A stretch of DNA of 23,238 bases from Pseudomonadota bacterium. Its GTDB lineage: Bacteria; Pseudomonadota; Gammaproteobacteria; Burkholderiales; Burkholderiaceae_D. Every line of letters starts with the position of its first letter. Position 1 is the stretch's first letter. Below the pieces are notes generated by a model. That model was not told where the DNA came from. It saw only the letters and a program-made list of their open reading frames with translations, and made no database searches. Of the stretch, positions 1-7,940 are shown piece by piece. The DNA is taken from positions 1 to 23,238 of the forward strand of contig JAFAGG010000088.1 in the NCBI GenBank assembly GCA_023422955.1, in the 5' to 3' direction. The position numbers and the translations under genes were made by a program.

Positions 1-789
1 CATGTCGATAGCACCTTTCTGCATCAGGAATTCCGCGCGCTGGAAACCCGGCGGCAGTTTTTCGCGCACGGTATTTTCGATGACGCGAGGACCTGCAAAA
101 CCGATCAGCGCCTTGGGTTCGGCGATCACGATGTCGCCGAGGAAGGCGAACGATGCAGAGACACCACCCATGGTGGGGTCAGTCAGGATGGAAATGAACG
201 GCAGCTTGTGTTCCGACAGCTTGGTCAGCATGGCCGTGGTCTTGGCCATCTGCATCAGCGACAGCAAGCCTTCCTGCATGCGGGCGCCGCCGGTGGCGGT
301 AATGCAGACAAACGGAACTTTCTGATCCAGGGCTGCCTGGGCGCCCTGGGCGAAGCGCTCGCCGACGACCGAACCCATGGAACCGCCCATGAACTCGAAT
401 TCGAAGCAGGAAACGACGACCGGCAGCGACAGGATGGAACCGCCCATCACGATCAGCGCATCGGTTTCACAGGTTGCCTCCAGAGCGGATTTCAGGCGAT
501 CCGGATATTTTTTGCTGTCCTTGAACTTCAGCGAATCGATGGGCAATATGTTTTGCCCGATATCGTAACGGCCTTCTATGTCCAGCAAGGCGTCCAAGCG
601 CTCACGGGCGCGAATGCGCATGTGATGATCGCATTTCGGACAAACCTGCTGGTTGGATTCCAGGTCGGTGCGATACAGCACCGCTTCGCAGGACGGGCAT
701 TTAACCCACAAACCTTCCGGCACCGACTTGCGGTTGGCGCTGACGGAACGTTGAATGCGTGGGGGAAGAAGTTTTTCTAGCCAACTCAT
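1..789 (-). CDS. accD: Acetyl-CoA carboxylase carboxyltransferase subunit beta (partial, 3' end beyond window)
   Basis: AccD is the beta half of the carboxyltransferase that moves the carboxyl group from carboxybiotin to acetyl-CoA to make malonyl-CoA, the first step of fatty acid synthesis; it works with AccA in the cytoplasm. Translating the minus strand gives 263 residues starting MSWLEKLLPP. A four-cysteine zinc finger is visible at C31, C34, C50 and C53, followed by the crotonase-like core with GGSMGSVVGE and ATGGARMQEG around residues 145-180. The frame is open to base 1, so roughly the last 25-30 residues of a protein of about 290 are missing. The ATG at 787-789 is preceded by a GAGGT ribosome site. 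It follows trpA by about 100 bases, the usual trpBA-accD order in Burkholderiales. Identification is secure from motifs and context. Confidence 0.97.
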   Translation of the reverse strand, partial: MSWLEKLLPPRIQRSVSANRKSVPEGLWVKCPSCEAVLYRTDLESNQQVCPKCDHHMRIRARERLDALLDIEGRYDIGQNILPIDSLKFKDSKKYPDRLKSALEATCETDALIVMGGSILSLPVVVSCFEFEFMGGSMGSVVGERFAQGAQAALDQKVPFVCITATGGARMQEGLLSLMQMAKTTAMLTKLSEHKLPFISILTDPTMGGVSASFAFLGDIVIAEPKALIGFAGPRVIENTVREKLPPGFQRAEFLMQKGAIDM

Positions 790-830
790 GGCGACCTCAT
801 TGAATATTCTGGCTGCTTACAGGGTGCGAC

Positions 831-859
831 ATTGTAACCGCAGTCCTTCAACGCGCCAA
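831..859 (-). promoter_or_regulatory. Candidate promoter for accD in the trpA-accD spacer
   Basis: Reading the minus strand there is a TTGGCG box (854-859) and a TACAAT box (831-836) separated by 17 bases. This would start transcription near 824 and give accD a transcript of its own in addition to read-through from trpA. The -10 box matches consensus at five of six positions, the -35 box only in TTG. It is a prediction from sequence alone. Confidence 0.35.
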
Positions 860-895
860 TGAAAGCCTCCATGGCGCTGCATTTTTACCAACATC

Positions 896-1693
896 TTACT
901 CGTCCAGTGCCTGGCGTATTTCTTTTACAAATTGCAATACTGTGGGCACTGCCTGCTCCGGCGGAACCGTTTCCAGTTGCTGGATAATGCGACTGCCGAT
1001 CACCACCGCATCTGCCACCTTGGCAACCGCCTTGGCAGTCGCTGCATCGCGGATGCCGAAGCCGACGCCGATAGGCAGTTTCACATGGCGACGAATATCG
1101 GCAATGCGCTTGGCGACTTCTTCGGTATCGATATGGCCGGCACCCGTCACGCCTTTCAGCGAGACGTAATAACTGAAACCGCTGCTCACCTTGCCTACCT
1201 GCATCACGCGCTCTTCGGTCGAAGTCGGTGCCAGCAGGAAAATCGGATCCAGGCCGTGGCGCTTCATTTCTTGAGTAAACTCTTCGCATTCTTCCGGTGG
1301 ATAATCGACCACGATCACACCGTCCACGCCCGCTTCTTTCGCAGCTTTCACGAAGTTCGCCTGGCCCATGCGCTCGACCGGGTTGGCATAGCCCATCAAT
1401 ACCACCGGCGTATCCGTGTTGGTGCGGCGGAATTCGCGCACGTATCCCAGCACATCCTTGGTGGTCACGCCGAACTTCAGCGCCCTTTCGCAGGCGCGCT
1501 GGATCACCGGGCCTTCGGCCATAGGATCGGAAAAGGGAATGCCCAATTCAAGCACGTCGACGCCGCCTTCCACCAGCGCATGCATCAGCGGCACGGTCAG
1601 TTGCGGTGACGGATCACCGGCGGTCATGAAAGTAATCAGGCCTTTTTTGTTCTGCGCAGCCAGCGCAGAAAATGTTGATTCGATTCGGGACAT
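896..1693 (-). CDS. trpA: Tryptophan synthase alpha chain
   Basis: TrpA cleaves indole-3-glycerol phosphate to indole and glyceraldehyde-3-phosphate; the indole is channelled to TrpB in the alpha2beta2 complex. The 265-residue TIM-barrel protein has the family's usual length. It shows GLITFMTAGDP near residue 20, ELGIPFSDP at 49-57 with the catalytic Glu49, the phosphate-binding GVGFGIRD region near 210-217 and the VIGSRII segment near 235. Odd point: the residue aligned with catalytic Asp60 is glutamate (PMAEGP; GAA codon at 1514-1516). The rest of the gene is intact, so I read it as a functional variant rather than a decayed copy. It lies 110 bases after trpB and before accD, in the same orientation. 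Confidence 0.97.
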   Translation of the reverse strand: MSRIESTFSALAAQNKKGLITFMTAGDPSPQLTVPLMHALVEGGVDVLELGIPFSDPMAEGPVIQRACERALKFGVTTKDVLGYVREFRRTNTDTPVVLMGYANPVERMGQANFVKAAKEAGVDGVIVVDYPPEECEEFTQEMKRHGLDPIFLLAPTSTEERVMQVGKVSSGFSYYVSLKGVTGAGHIDTEEVAKRIADIRRHVKLPIGVGFGIRDAATAKAVAKVADAVVIGSRIIQQLETVPPEQAVPTVLQFVKEIRQALDE

Positions 1694-1767
1694 GATGAGT
1701 ATCTGTTTTTATCTTGATGCGGGCCGAAGCCATGGAAAGAAGCAGAGCGCTTGCGAAAGCAGCCGCT

Positions 1768-1796
1768 CATTCCGCCGCTTGCCGCGCGGCAGAATG
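1768..1796 (-). repeat. Hairpin in the trpB-trpA spacer
   Basis: On the minus strand an 11-base arm (CATTCTGCCGC) and its partner (GCGGCGGAATG) pair with one G-U, around a 7-base loop. No run of U follows, so it does not look like an intrinsic terminator. It could protect or separate the trpB and trpA messages, or be a remnant of something lost from this 110-base gap. The structure is seen; the role is guesswork. Confidence 0.5.
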
Positions 1797-1803
1797 ACGC
1801 TTC

Positions 1804-3072
1804 TTACAGTTTTTGCTTCGTACGCTCGGCGACGGTATGCATATCCTTGTCGCCGCGCCCTGACAGGTTCGCGAGAATTACCTTGTCCTTGGGTAGCGTC
1901 GCCGCCAGCTTGGCAGCATAAGCGAGCGCATGGCTGGATTCCAGTGCAGGGATGATGCCTTCGATGCGGCAGCAGGTATGGAAAGCCTGCACCGCTTCTT
2001 CATCGGTGATGGACACATACTGCGCACGGCCGCTGTCTTTCAGCCACGCATGTTCCGGTCCCACACCAGGATAATCCAGGCCCGCCGACACCGAATGCGT
2101 TTCCATGATCTGGCCATTCTCATCCTGCAGCAGGTAGGTACGGTTGCCATGCAATACGCCCGGCACGCCCGCCAGCAGCGAAGCGGCATGGCGGCCGGTA
2201 TCCAGGCCCTCGCCTGCCGGCTCAACGCCTACCAGTTGCACGTCCTGGTGTTCGATATAGGGATAGAAAATCCCCATCGCATTCGAGCCGCCGCCGACAC
2301 AGGCCACTACGTAATCCGGCTGGCGTCCAGCCTGCTCGGGCATCTGCTCCAGGCACTCCTTACCGATCACGGACTGGAAATCGCGCACCATCATCGGATA
2401 CGGATGCGGGCCTGCGACAGTGCCGATGATGTAGAAGGTGTTTTCGATATTGGTCACCCAGTCGCGCATCGCTTCGTTCAGCGCATCCTTCAGCGTCTTG
2501 GAACCGGACTCCACCGGCACCACTTTCGCTCCGAGCAATTCCATGCGGTACACGTTCTGCACTTGGCGCTTGACGTCTTCCGCGCCCATGTACACCACGC
2601 ATTCCAGGCCGAAGCGCGCGCAGATGGTCGCGGTGGCCACGCCATGCTGACCGGCACCGGTTTCGGCGATCACGCGCGGCTTGCCCATGCGCTTGGCGAG
2701 CAGGGCCTGGCCGATCACGTTATTGATCTTGTGCGCGCCGGTGTGATTCAAGTCTTCGCGCTTCAGATAAATCTGCGCGCCGCCCGCGATCTCGGACCAG
2801 CGCTTGGCGTGGTAGACGGGGCTGGGGCGACCGACGAAATGCTTAAGTTCGTGCTGGAATTCAGCGAGAAAATCAGGATCGTTCTGATATTTCGCGTAAG
2901 CGTCCTTCAATTCCGTCAGCGCCTGCGTCAGCGTCTCGGCGACGAAACTGCCGCCGTAAGGGCCGAAGTGGCCGCGCGCATCCGGCAGATTGTAGGCAGC
3001 CTTCTGGTGCTGGGCTGTAGTCGCAAGGGGTTGGCGCTCGCCATAGTTTCCGAGCGCGTCGAGTTCTTTCAT
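1804..3072 (-). CDS. trpB: Tryptophan synthase beta chain
   Basis: TrpB joins indole from TrpA with serine to make tryptophan, using pyridoxal phosphate. The protein has 422 residues starting MKELDALGNY. It carries the PLP lysine in HTGAHKINN (Lys115), the catalytic-site REDLNHTGAH stretch at about 105-114, the phosphate-binding CVGGGSNAMG loop in the middle and a C-terminal NLSGRGDKD. An N-terminal extension of about 30 residues precedes the conserved GHFGPYGG. I chose the ATG at 3070-3072 because it follows an AGAGAACGA site; the frame extends to 3114, but that would overlap trpF. trpF ends 22 bases upstream, so the genes are co-transcribed. Confidence 0.98.
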   Translation of the reverse strand: MKELDALGNYGERQPLATTAQHQKAAYNLPDARGHFGPYGGSFVAETLTQALTELKDAYAKYQNDPDFLAEFQHELKHFVGRPSPVYHAKRWSEIAGGAQIYLKREDLNHTGAHKINNVIGQALLAKRMGKPRVIAETGAGQHGVATATICARFGLECVVYMGAEDVKRQVQNVYRMELLGAKVVPVESGSKTLKDALNEAMRDWVTNIENTFYIIGTVAGPHPYPMMVRDFQSVIGKECLEQMPEQAGRQPDYVVACVGGGSNAMGIFYPYIEHQDVQLVGVEPAGEGLDTGRHAASLLAGVPGVLHGNRTYLLQDENGQIMETHSVSAGLDYPGVGPEHAWLKDSGRAQYVSITDEEAVQAFHTCCRIEGIIPALESSHALAYAAKLAATLPKDKVILANLSGRGDKDMHTVAERTKQKL

Positions 3073-3094
3073 GTTCGTTCTCTGGATATCAGTG

Positions 3095-3754
3095 TTAGGT
3101 AGCTTCTGCTGCACGCACGGCGTTCACAAACGCCTGCATCTTGGCAGCATCCTTGATGCCCTTGCTTTGTTCGATGCCACTGCTGACATCGACCGCGTAG
3201 GGACGAACGCGATGGATTGCCTCAGTAACGTTTTGCACGGTCAAGCCACCACTCAAAACGGCCTGATGCGCGAGTTCTTTTGGAATGAGAGACCAATCAA
3301 ATACCTTTCCACTACCGCCATAGCCATCTGTCCAGGTATCGAGCAGAAGACCGGAAAAAAGCGGCGATGCACGCCGATAGCTATCCGCGTATTCTAACAA
3401 ATCGTTCGGCGTCATTTCCGGCTTCACGCGCAGCGCACGCAGAAACGGACGTTTGACGCGCGCCGCGATCTCTGCGCACTGCTGCGGCGTTTCATCGCCG
3501 TGAAACTGCAAGGATGAAATCGGCGCCTGTTCGGTGACGGCCTGTACCGCATCGACGCTGGCGTTGACGAACAGCCCGACTGCGCAGACGAAAGGCGGCA
3601 CCTTGGCCAGCAATTGCGCAGCCTGCGCGGGCGTCACGTGACGCGGACTGGCTTCGTAAAAAACCAGGCCGATCGCATCCGCGCCTGCCGCTACGGCAGC
3701 TTGTACATCTTCGTCGCGGGTGAGGCCGCACAACTTGATTCGAGTCCTATGCAT
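3095..3754 (-). CDS. trpF: Phosphoribosylanthranilate isomerase
   Basis: TrpF converts N-(5'-phosphoribosyl)anthranilate to CdRP, the third step of tryptophan synthesis. The TIM-barrel protein begins MHRTRIKLCGLTRDEDV, with the catalytic cysteine in KLCGLTR, a DTWTDGYGGSGKVFDW loop bearing the second catalytic aspartate, LSGGL, and the phosphate-binding DVSSGIEQSKGIKD near the C terminus. From this ATG it has 219 residues. An upstream in-frame ATG at 3791-3793 overlaps the truA stop as TGATG and would give 232 residues. The shorter form matches the usual TrpF start; the longer would be translationally coupled to truA. It is monofunctional, not fused to trpC. Identity is certain, the start is not. 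Confidence 0.95.
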   Translation of the reverse strand: MHRTRIKLCGLTRDEDVQAAVAAGADAIGLVFYEASPRHVTPAQAAQLLAKVPPFVCAVGLFVNASVDAVQAVTEQAPISSLQFHGDETPQQCAEIAARVKRPFLRALRVKPEMTPNDLLEYADSYRRASPLFSGLLLDTWTDGYGGSGKVFDWSLIPKELAHQAVLSGGLTVQNVTEAIHRVRPYAVDVSSGIEQSKGIKDAAKMQAFVNAVRAAEAT

Positions 3755-3792
3755 CGCTTCAATATCTTGCCTGTATCTTGTCTCGTGTTCCA

Positions 3793-4596
3793 TCAGCTTG
3801 CCAGCCAGGAAAAAGCCGGCTGCTCTTGCTGCGGCAAGTTCCATTTTGCATCGTAGTCGATGCGCGCCAGATACAAGCCATCGGGCATGAAGGTCGGCGC
3901 GGCCAGCCTTCTATCTTTGCCCTGCAGAATTTCATTCATCCATTCCGGCTCGCGCATGCCGGTGCCCGTGAGGATAAGCGATCCGACAATATTGCGCACC
4001 ATGTGATGCAGAAAGGCATTGGCACGCAAACTAAAGACCAGCAAATCGCCGCGTCGTTCTATGCCTATGCCATGCATGGTCTTGACCGGCGACTTGGCCT
4101 GGCATTCCGCCGCACGGAAGGCGGAAAAATCGTGTTCGCCCAGCAGATAACAGCTGGCAGCGCGCATGCGCTCCACTTCCAGCGGACGAAACACCCAGCC
4201 TGCCCGCCCCTGCAGCAAGGGCGAACGCACGGCATGATTGTGAATGACGTAATGATAAGTACGGGCACGGGCGCTATGCCGTGCATGGAAAAGTTCATCC
4301 CCGTCCGGCAACACTTCGGCCGCCCAGCGCACCGCGATGGAACGCGGCATATGCGCATTGACGCCACGTACCCAGGAAAACAGGGGGCGATCCAGGGCGG
4401 TATCGAAATGCACCACCTGCTCCATCGCATGCACCCCGGCATCCGTCCTGCCGGCACAGGTGGTTGCGATATTGCGTTGCGAGAATGCCTTCAGCGCCGC
4501 CTCCAGGCGATCCTGCACCGTATGGCCGTCGGGCTGCGTTTGCCAGCCGCGCCATGAGGTGCCATCGTATTCGACACCGAGGACTATGCGTTTCAC
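3793..4596 (-). CDS. truA: tRNA pseudouridine(38-40) synthase
   Basis: TruA makes pseudouridine at positions 38-40 of the tRNA anticodon stem-loop. The 267-residue protein starts with a GTG codon and MKRIVLGVEYDG, the normal TruA opening. The catalytic aspartate is Asp52 in CAGRTDAGVHA. Further family blocks are RTYHYVI, FHHMVRN-like FLHHMVRNIVGSL and a C-terminal PDGLYLARIDYD. The start is preceded by GGAAAAG about 5 bases away. It sits just after the fimV terminator and before trpF, with the stop overlapping an alternative trpF start. A truA-trpF-trpB-trpA cluster is common in Beta- and Gammaproteobacteria. Confidence 0.97.
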   Translation of the reverse strand: MKRIVLGVEYDGTSWRGWQTQPDGHTVQDRLEAALKAFSQRNIATTCAGRTDAGVHAMEQVVHFDTALDRPLFSWVRGVNAHMPRSIAVRWAAEVLPDGDELFHARHSARARTYHYVIHNHAVRSPLLQGRAGWVFRPLEVERMRAASCYLLGEHDFSAFRAAECQAKSPVKTMHGIGIERRGDLLVFSLRANAFLHHMVRNIVGSLILTGTGMREPEWMNEILQGKDRRLAAPTFMPDGLYLARIDYDAKWNLPQQEQPAFSWLAS

Positions 4597-4611
4597 TTGA
4601 GCTTTTCCGAA

Positions 4612-4651
4612 AAAAAATAAAAAACGGGCGCTGGCATCATGCCGCGCCCGT
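4612..4651 (-). terminator. Intrinsic terminator after fimV
   Basis: On the minus strand the arms ACGGGCGC and GCGCCCGT (4644-4651 with 4624-4631) enclose a further GGC/GCC pairing and are followed directly by a tract of T broken by one A (4612-4624). This is a textbook rho-independent terminator, beginning 17 bases after the fimV stop. It ends only 15 bases before the truA GTG, leaving no room for a truA promoter between them. Confidence 0.9.
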
Positions 4652-4668
4652 CTGGATCAGGCAAGTAA

Positions 4669-7600
4669 TTACGCCATTTTTTGCAGCAAGTCTTTGGCTT
4701 TCTTCGCAAATTCGGCATGACCGGAAGCCACTACCTCATCCAGCAGTTCGCGCGCGCCTTCCTTGTCGCCGATTTCCCGGTAGGCCACTGCAAGATCCAG
4801 CTTGGTGGACAATTCCGTTTCGGTGGAAATCGGTCCCAGCGAAGGCAAGGGAATGCTGGGCTGAGCCAGCGCCACTTCATCCTGGCTCTCTTCCCACATG
4901 GAGCCGTCGCTGATGTCGGCTGCGCCGGAAGCCGGTGCAAAACTCAATGCGTCTGCCTGCTCCGATGCCTTGGGCACTTCAGGGATTTCCAGGTCCAGCT
5001 TCGGCTCCTGGAAAGCATCAAAGGACATGTCCAGCTTCAGCTCAGGCATGGCGTCTTCGGACGCGGCTTCCTTCTCTTCTTTTTTCTCTTGCATGGCAGC
5101 AGCCGAGTCTGCGGGAGAAGAAATCAGTTGTGCGAGCGGATCGTGGATGTCGGCATCCTTGCCTTCCTTGCCGTTTGACAGACCAAGATCGATATCGGAC
5201 AGATCAAAATCCAGCGGCTTGTCTTCCGCCATATCTTCGCTGCCCAGTATGGAGAGGATATCGAGATCGTCCGCATCGGCTTCAGGCGCGGCAAAGGTGA
5301 TTTCCTCGCTGGCGTCCTTCGAAGCTGCCGCCTTCATCTCGGTAATATCCTGCTCCACATCCCATTCGATCAGCGAAGCGGTATCGTTCGCCTCATCGGC
5401 GACGCTACCGGACTTGCCGCTACCCTGATCGGTGTCGAGGTGGAAATCGAGCGAGGGAGATTCATAGGCCTGCACGGCGGCGGATTCGTTTGCCGTGTTC
5501 CTGGACTTGTCGGAATCGAACGCCATGCCGCCGGAAACCATGGACAGGGAAGCTTGTGCCGCTTCCTGCTCACCTTCCGGCAAGCGCGTTGAATTCAGCA
5601 AAGCACCCAGGTCAAGCTCCTCGGCGGAGGGATTGTGACTATCGCCCTTTCCTGCGGCTGCGGCTGCATAAAGCAGATTGTTAGGATCGAGTTCGCGCCC
5701 CATTTCCGCTGCCTGCAACCACTCGTCTCCCATGCCGCCGGTCATGACCTGCAGTTCGCGGGCGCCCGCTGCGAATGCGATGAGATCCTTGCGGCGGTGA
5801 TAGATCTCCAGCAGCTTCACCCGCACATTATGGCGAGTGGGCTGGGAGCGCAGTGCATCCTTGAGGATTTCCTCAGCCTGATCGTCCTTCTGGTAAGCGA
5901 TGTAGACATCGGCTTCCGCGATCGGATCGACTTCATTGGCATCCAGCTGGCTGGCGGAAGGAGAGAAGTTCGTGCTGAACACGCTGTTGTTGGTATCGAC
6001 GCTTTGTCCGCCGGTCGATCCGAACAGCGAGTTGCCCTGTACAAAGGAATCGCGTGCCAAGGCTTCCTGCTGTTGGCGACGACGGCGCATCATCACGCCC
6101 ACCAGACCCAGCGCTGCCAGTATGCCGGTCAGCGGCAATAACAGCGGATGCGCCAGCAGATCGTCGACAAAGCTCGGCTCTTCCACCGGCGGCGGTGCAA
6201 CGACCGGCTTAGGCTTGGCCTCGGGCGCTGCAGCGACAGGAGCGGGCGCTTCCGCCTGGACAGGCGGTTGCGCTTCAGTGGTTTCAGAAACAGCGGCTTC
6301 CGTGCCGGCCGCCACTACCGCTTCGCCTGGCGCGGCAGTATCGCTGAATGGTGCGGAAGCATTCGCTTCAAGTTCAGTTGCGGTTGCGATTACCGGTGCC
6401 ACAGAGATCGCCACCGCGTCATTCTGCGCGGATGCAGATGCCTGTGTCTGGCGCTCCGCCATATCCGTGTTCTGCAACTGCAGCAGGCGTTGCATCGCGC
6501 CGAGATTTTTTTCCAGCTCTGCTATACGCGTATTTGCCTCAGCCAGTGCCTTTTCCTTGGCAATCAGCTCTTCTTCCGCATAAGCGTTGGCACCCGCCCT
6601 ATCGCTGCCTGCCCCAGTCAGTCCGGCATTGGACAATTGCAGCCTGTCTCTTGCGGTCGTGGTGGAACCCGATTCTTCCACCTGGGTGGAAATCGTGCCG
6701 CTTGCACTTTGCCCCGCTTCGTCGCCCGCTACCGCTGACGACATGGCAACCTGGCTGGCCAGTCTTTCCTTGTACTGGTTGAAGTCGCGGGCCTGAGCCA
6801 CCACGATGCGGCGTGCTTCCACGTCGGTTACGGCGCGCAGGGCATCTGCATCCGGCACATTCAGGATACGCCCGCTGCGCAGGCGGTTCATGTTGTTGCC
6901 GGAAAAGGCTTGGGGGTTGGCACGGTGCAATGCCACCAGCATCTGGTCTAGCGACACGCCTTCCGGCGCCACCTGGCGCGCAATCCTGCCCAGGGTATCT
7001 CCAGATGAAACGGTATAAGCGTTGACGGCAGGCTGTTCGCTGGCGGCACTAAGCGTTGGCGTGGGCAGCGCCGGTGTGGCGCGCGTAGCCGGCAGCACAG
7101 TTTCCCTGATTGATCCCCTGGCCGGTTCCGGCTGCGTGATTTCCGGCTGCGTCAAGGCCGCGGGAGAGGATGGCGTGAATTCTGTTTGAGGCACAGATGG
7201 CGCTGCAACTTGCGGCGAAGCGGCAGATGCTGCGGCAACCGGCGCAGGCGCGGCTGCCATCTGTACCGGCTGCGGTCTGCGCAGATCCAGCGGGTCCAGC
7301 ATGAAAGTGTATTCGCGAATCAGGCGACTGCCCTGGCCTTCCACTTCCAGCAGCAAGTCCACGAAGGGTTCGTTGATAGGCCGGCTGGAGCTGACACGTA
7401 TCACGGGCTGGCCGTTGCGCTGCTCCACGTCAAAACGCAAGGCACTCAACACGGGGTTGTATTCGATATTTGCGACCCGAAAGGTTTCCAGCGGCGCTAA
7501 CCGGATCTTCAGGTTGTCAGCTTCATCCTTGCTCGTGGAATGCAGTTCTATCTCCGCATTCAAGGGCTGGCCGAGCGCGGAAAGGACGTGAATCTTGCCC

Positions 7601-7716
7601 AGGCCGACGGCGTGCGCACCGGACAACAGGGCAGTTGACAATATCACTGCGCTGATGGCCTTCATGGGAAAAGGAACAGACGAGATTCGACGATGTAGAT
7701 GCGTTTTTTGTGACAT
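4669..7716 (-). CDS. fimV: FimV-family LysM inner-membrane protein
   Basis: FimV-family proteins bind peptidoglycan and organise polar type IV pilus/type II secretion assembly and cAMP signalling in Pseudomonas. From the ATG at 7714-7716 the protein has 1015 residues. An N-terminal signal segment (KAISAVILSTALLSGAHA) leads into the diagnostic FimV block GLGKIHVLSALGQPLNAEIEL. A Pro/Ala-rich linker follows, then a LysM-like domain at about 230-285 (YTVSSGDTLGRIA), a coiled coil near 372-412, a transmembrane helix near 522-543 ending in RRRRQQQ, an acidic cytoplasmic region, and a C-terminal FimV/TPR-type motif (KLDLAVAYREIGDKEGARELLDEV) in the last 45 residues. The frame extends to 7779, but the chosen start gives a better signal peptide and has GGAAG upstream. 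A TATAAA box (7748-7753) lies upstream without a good -35. No pilus genes adjoin it. Confidence 0.93.
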   Translation of the reverse strand: MSQKTHLHRRISSVPFPMKAISAVILSTALLSGAHAVGLGKIHVLSALGQPLNAEIELHSTSKDEADNLKIRLAPLETFRVANIEYNPVLSALRFDVEQRNGQPVIRVSSSRPINEPFVDLLLEVEGQGSRLIREYTFMLDPLDLRRPQPVQMAAAPAPVAAASAASPQVAAPSVPQTEFTPSSPAALTQPEITQPEPARGSIRETVLPATRATPALPTPTLSAASEQPAVNAYTVSSGDTLGRIARQVAPEGVSLDQMLVALHRANPQAFSGNNMNRLRSGRILNVPDADALRAVTDVEARRIVVAQARDFNQYKERLASQVAMSSAVAGDEAGQSASGTISTQVEESGSTTTARDRLQLSNAGLTGAGSDRAGANAYAEEELIAKEKALAEANTRIAELEKNLGAMQRLLQLQNTDMAERQTQASASAQNDAVAISVAPVIATATELEANASAPFSDTAAPGEAVVAAGTEAAVSETTEAQPPVQAEAPAPVAAAPEAKPKPVVAPPPVEEPSFVDDLLAHPLLLPLTGILAALGLVGVMMRRRRQQQEALARDSFVQGNSLFGSTGGQSVDTNNSVFSTNFSPSASQLDANEVDPIAEADVYIAYQKDDQAEEILKDALRSQPTRHNVRVKLLEIYHRRKDLIAFAAGARELQVMTGGMGDEWLQAAEMGRELDPNNLLYAAAAAGKGDSHNPSAEELDLGALLNSTRLPEGEQEAAQASLSMVSGGMAFDSDKSRNTANESAAVQAYESPSLDFHLDTDQGSGKSGSVADEANDTASLIEWDVEQDITEMKAAASKDASEEITFAAPEADADDLDILSILGSEDMAEDKPLDFDLSDIDLGLSNGKEGKDADIHDPLAQLISSPADSAAAMQEKKEEKEAASEDAMPELKLDMSFDAFQEPKLDLEIPEVPKASEQADALSFAPASGAADISDGSMWEESQDEVALAQPSIPLPSLGPISTETELSTKLDLAVAYREIGDKEGARELLDEVVASGHAEFAKKAKDLLQKMA

Positions 7717-7842
7717 AGCGTATGTGCTTCCGTAGGCGCGCTGCCTCTTTATAGACAGTTGGATATTGATACGGTGCAAGGGAGATTCACCTTAACATCA
7801 GGAACTTAGGTTCGCAAGCGGAACCATCTTGGCAAGATAAGC

Positions 7843-7884
7843 AAAATCCGCCATGCGCCTCTATGAGACGAAATGGCGGATTTT
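7843..7884. terminator. Bidirectional hairpin terminator between asd and fimV
   Basis: Two perfectly complementary 12-base arms, AAAATCCGCCAT (7843-7854) and ATGGCGGATTTT (7873-7884), surround an 18-base loop. Each strand has a T run at the end of its stem, so the structure could stop transcription from either side. In this context it would end the leu-asd transcript, whose last stop codon is 56 bases upstream. The T runs are short (four), so efficiency is uncertain. Confidence 0.7.
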
Positions 7885-7940
7885 ATTGTTGCCAAAGCGC
7901 GACAGGAGTAACGAATCGCTACCAACGCGCTGCTGTGAAA

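Noticed and set aside
896..1693. Possibility that trpA is a pseudogene because of the Asp60 change
   Set aside because: The frame is full length, all other motifs are intact and glutamate is a conservative substitution; treated as a functional variant.
1930..3102. 390-codon plus-strand frame opposite trpB, and similar long frames opposite leuC, fimV and aroC
   Set aside because: Histidine- and arginine-rich translations mirror the codon bias of the true minus-strand genes; no domains.
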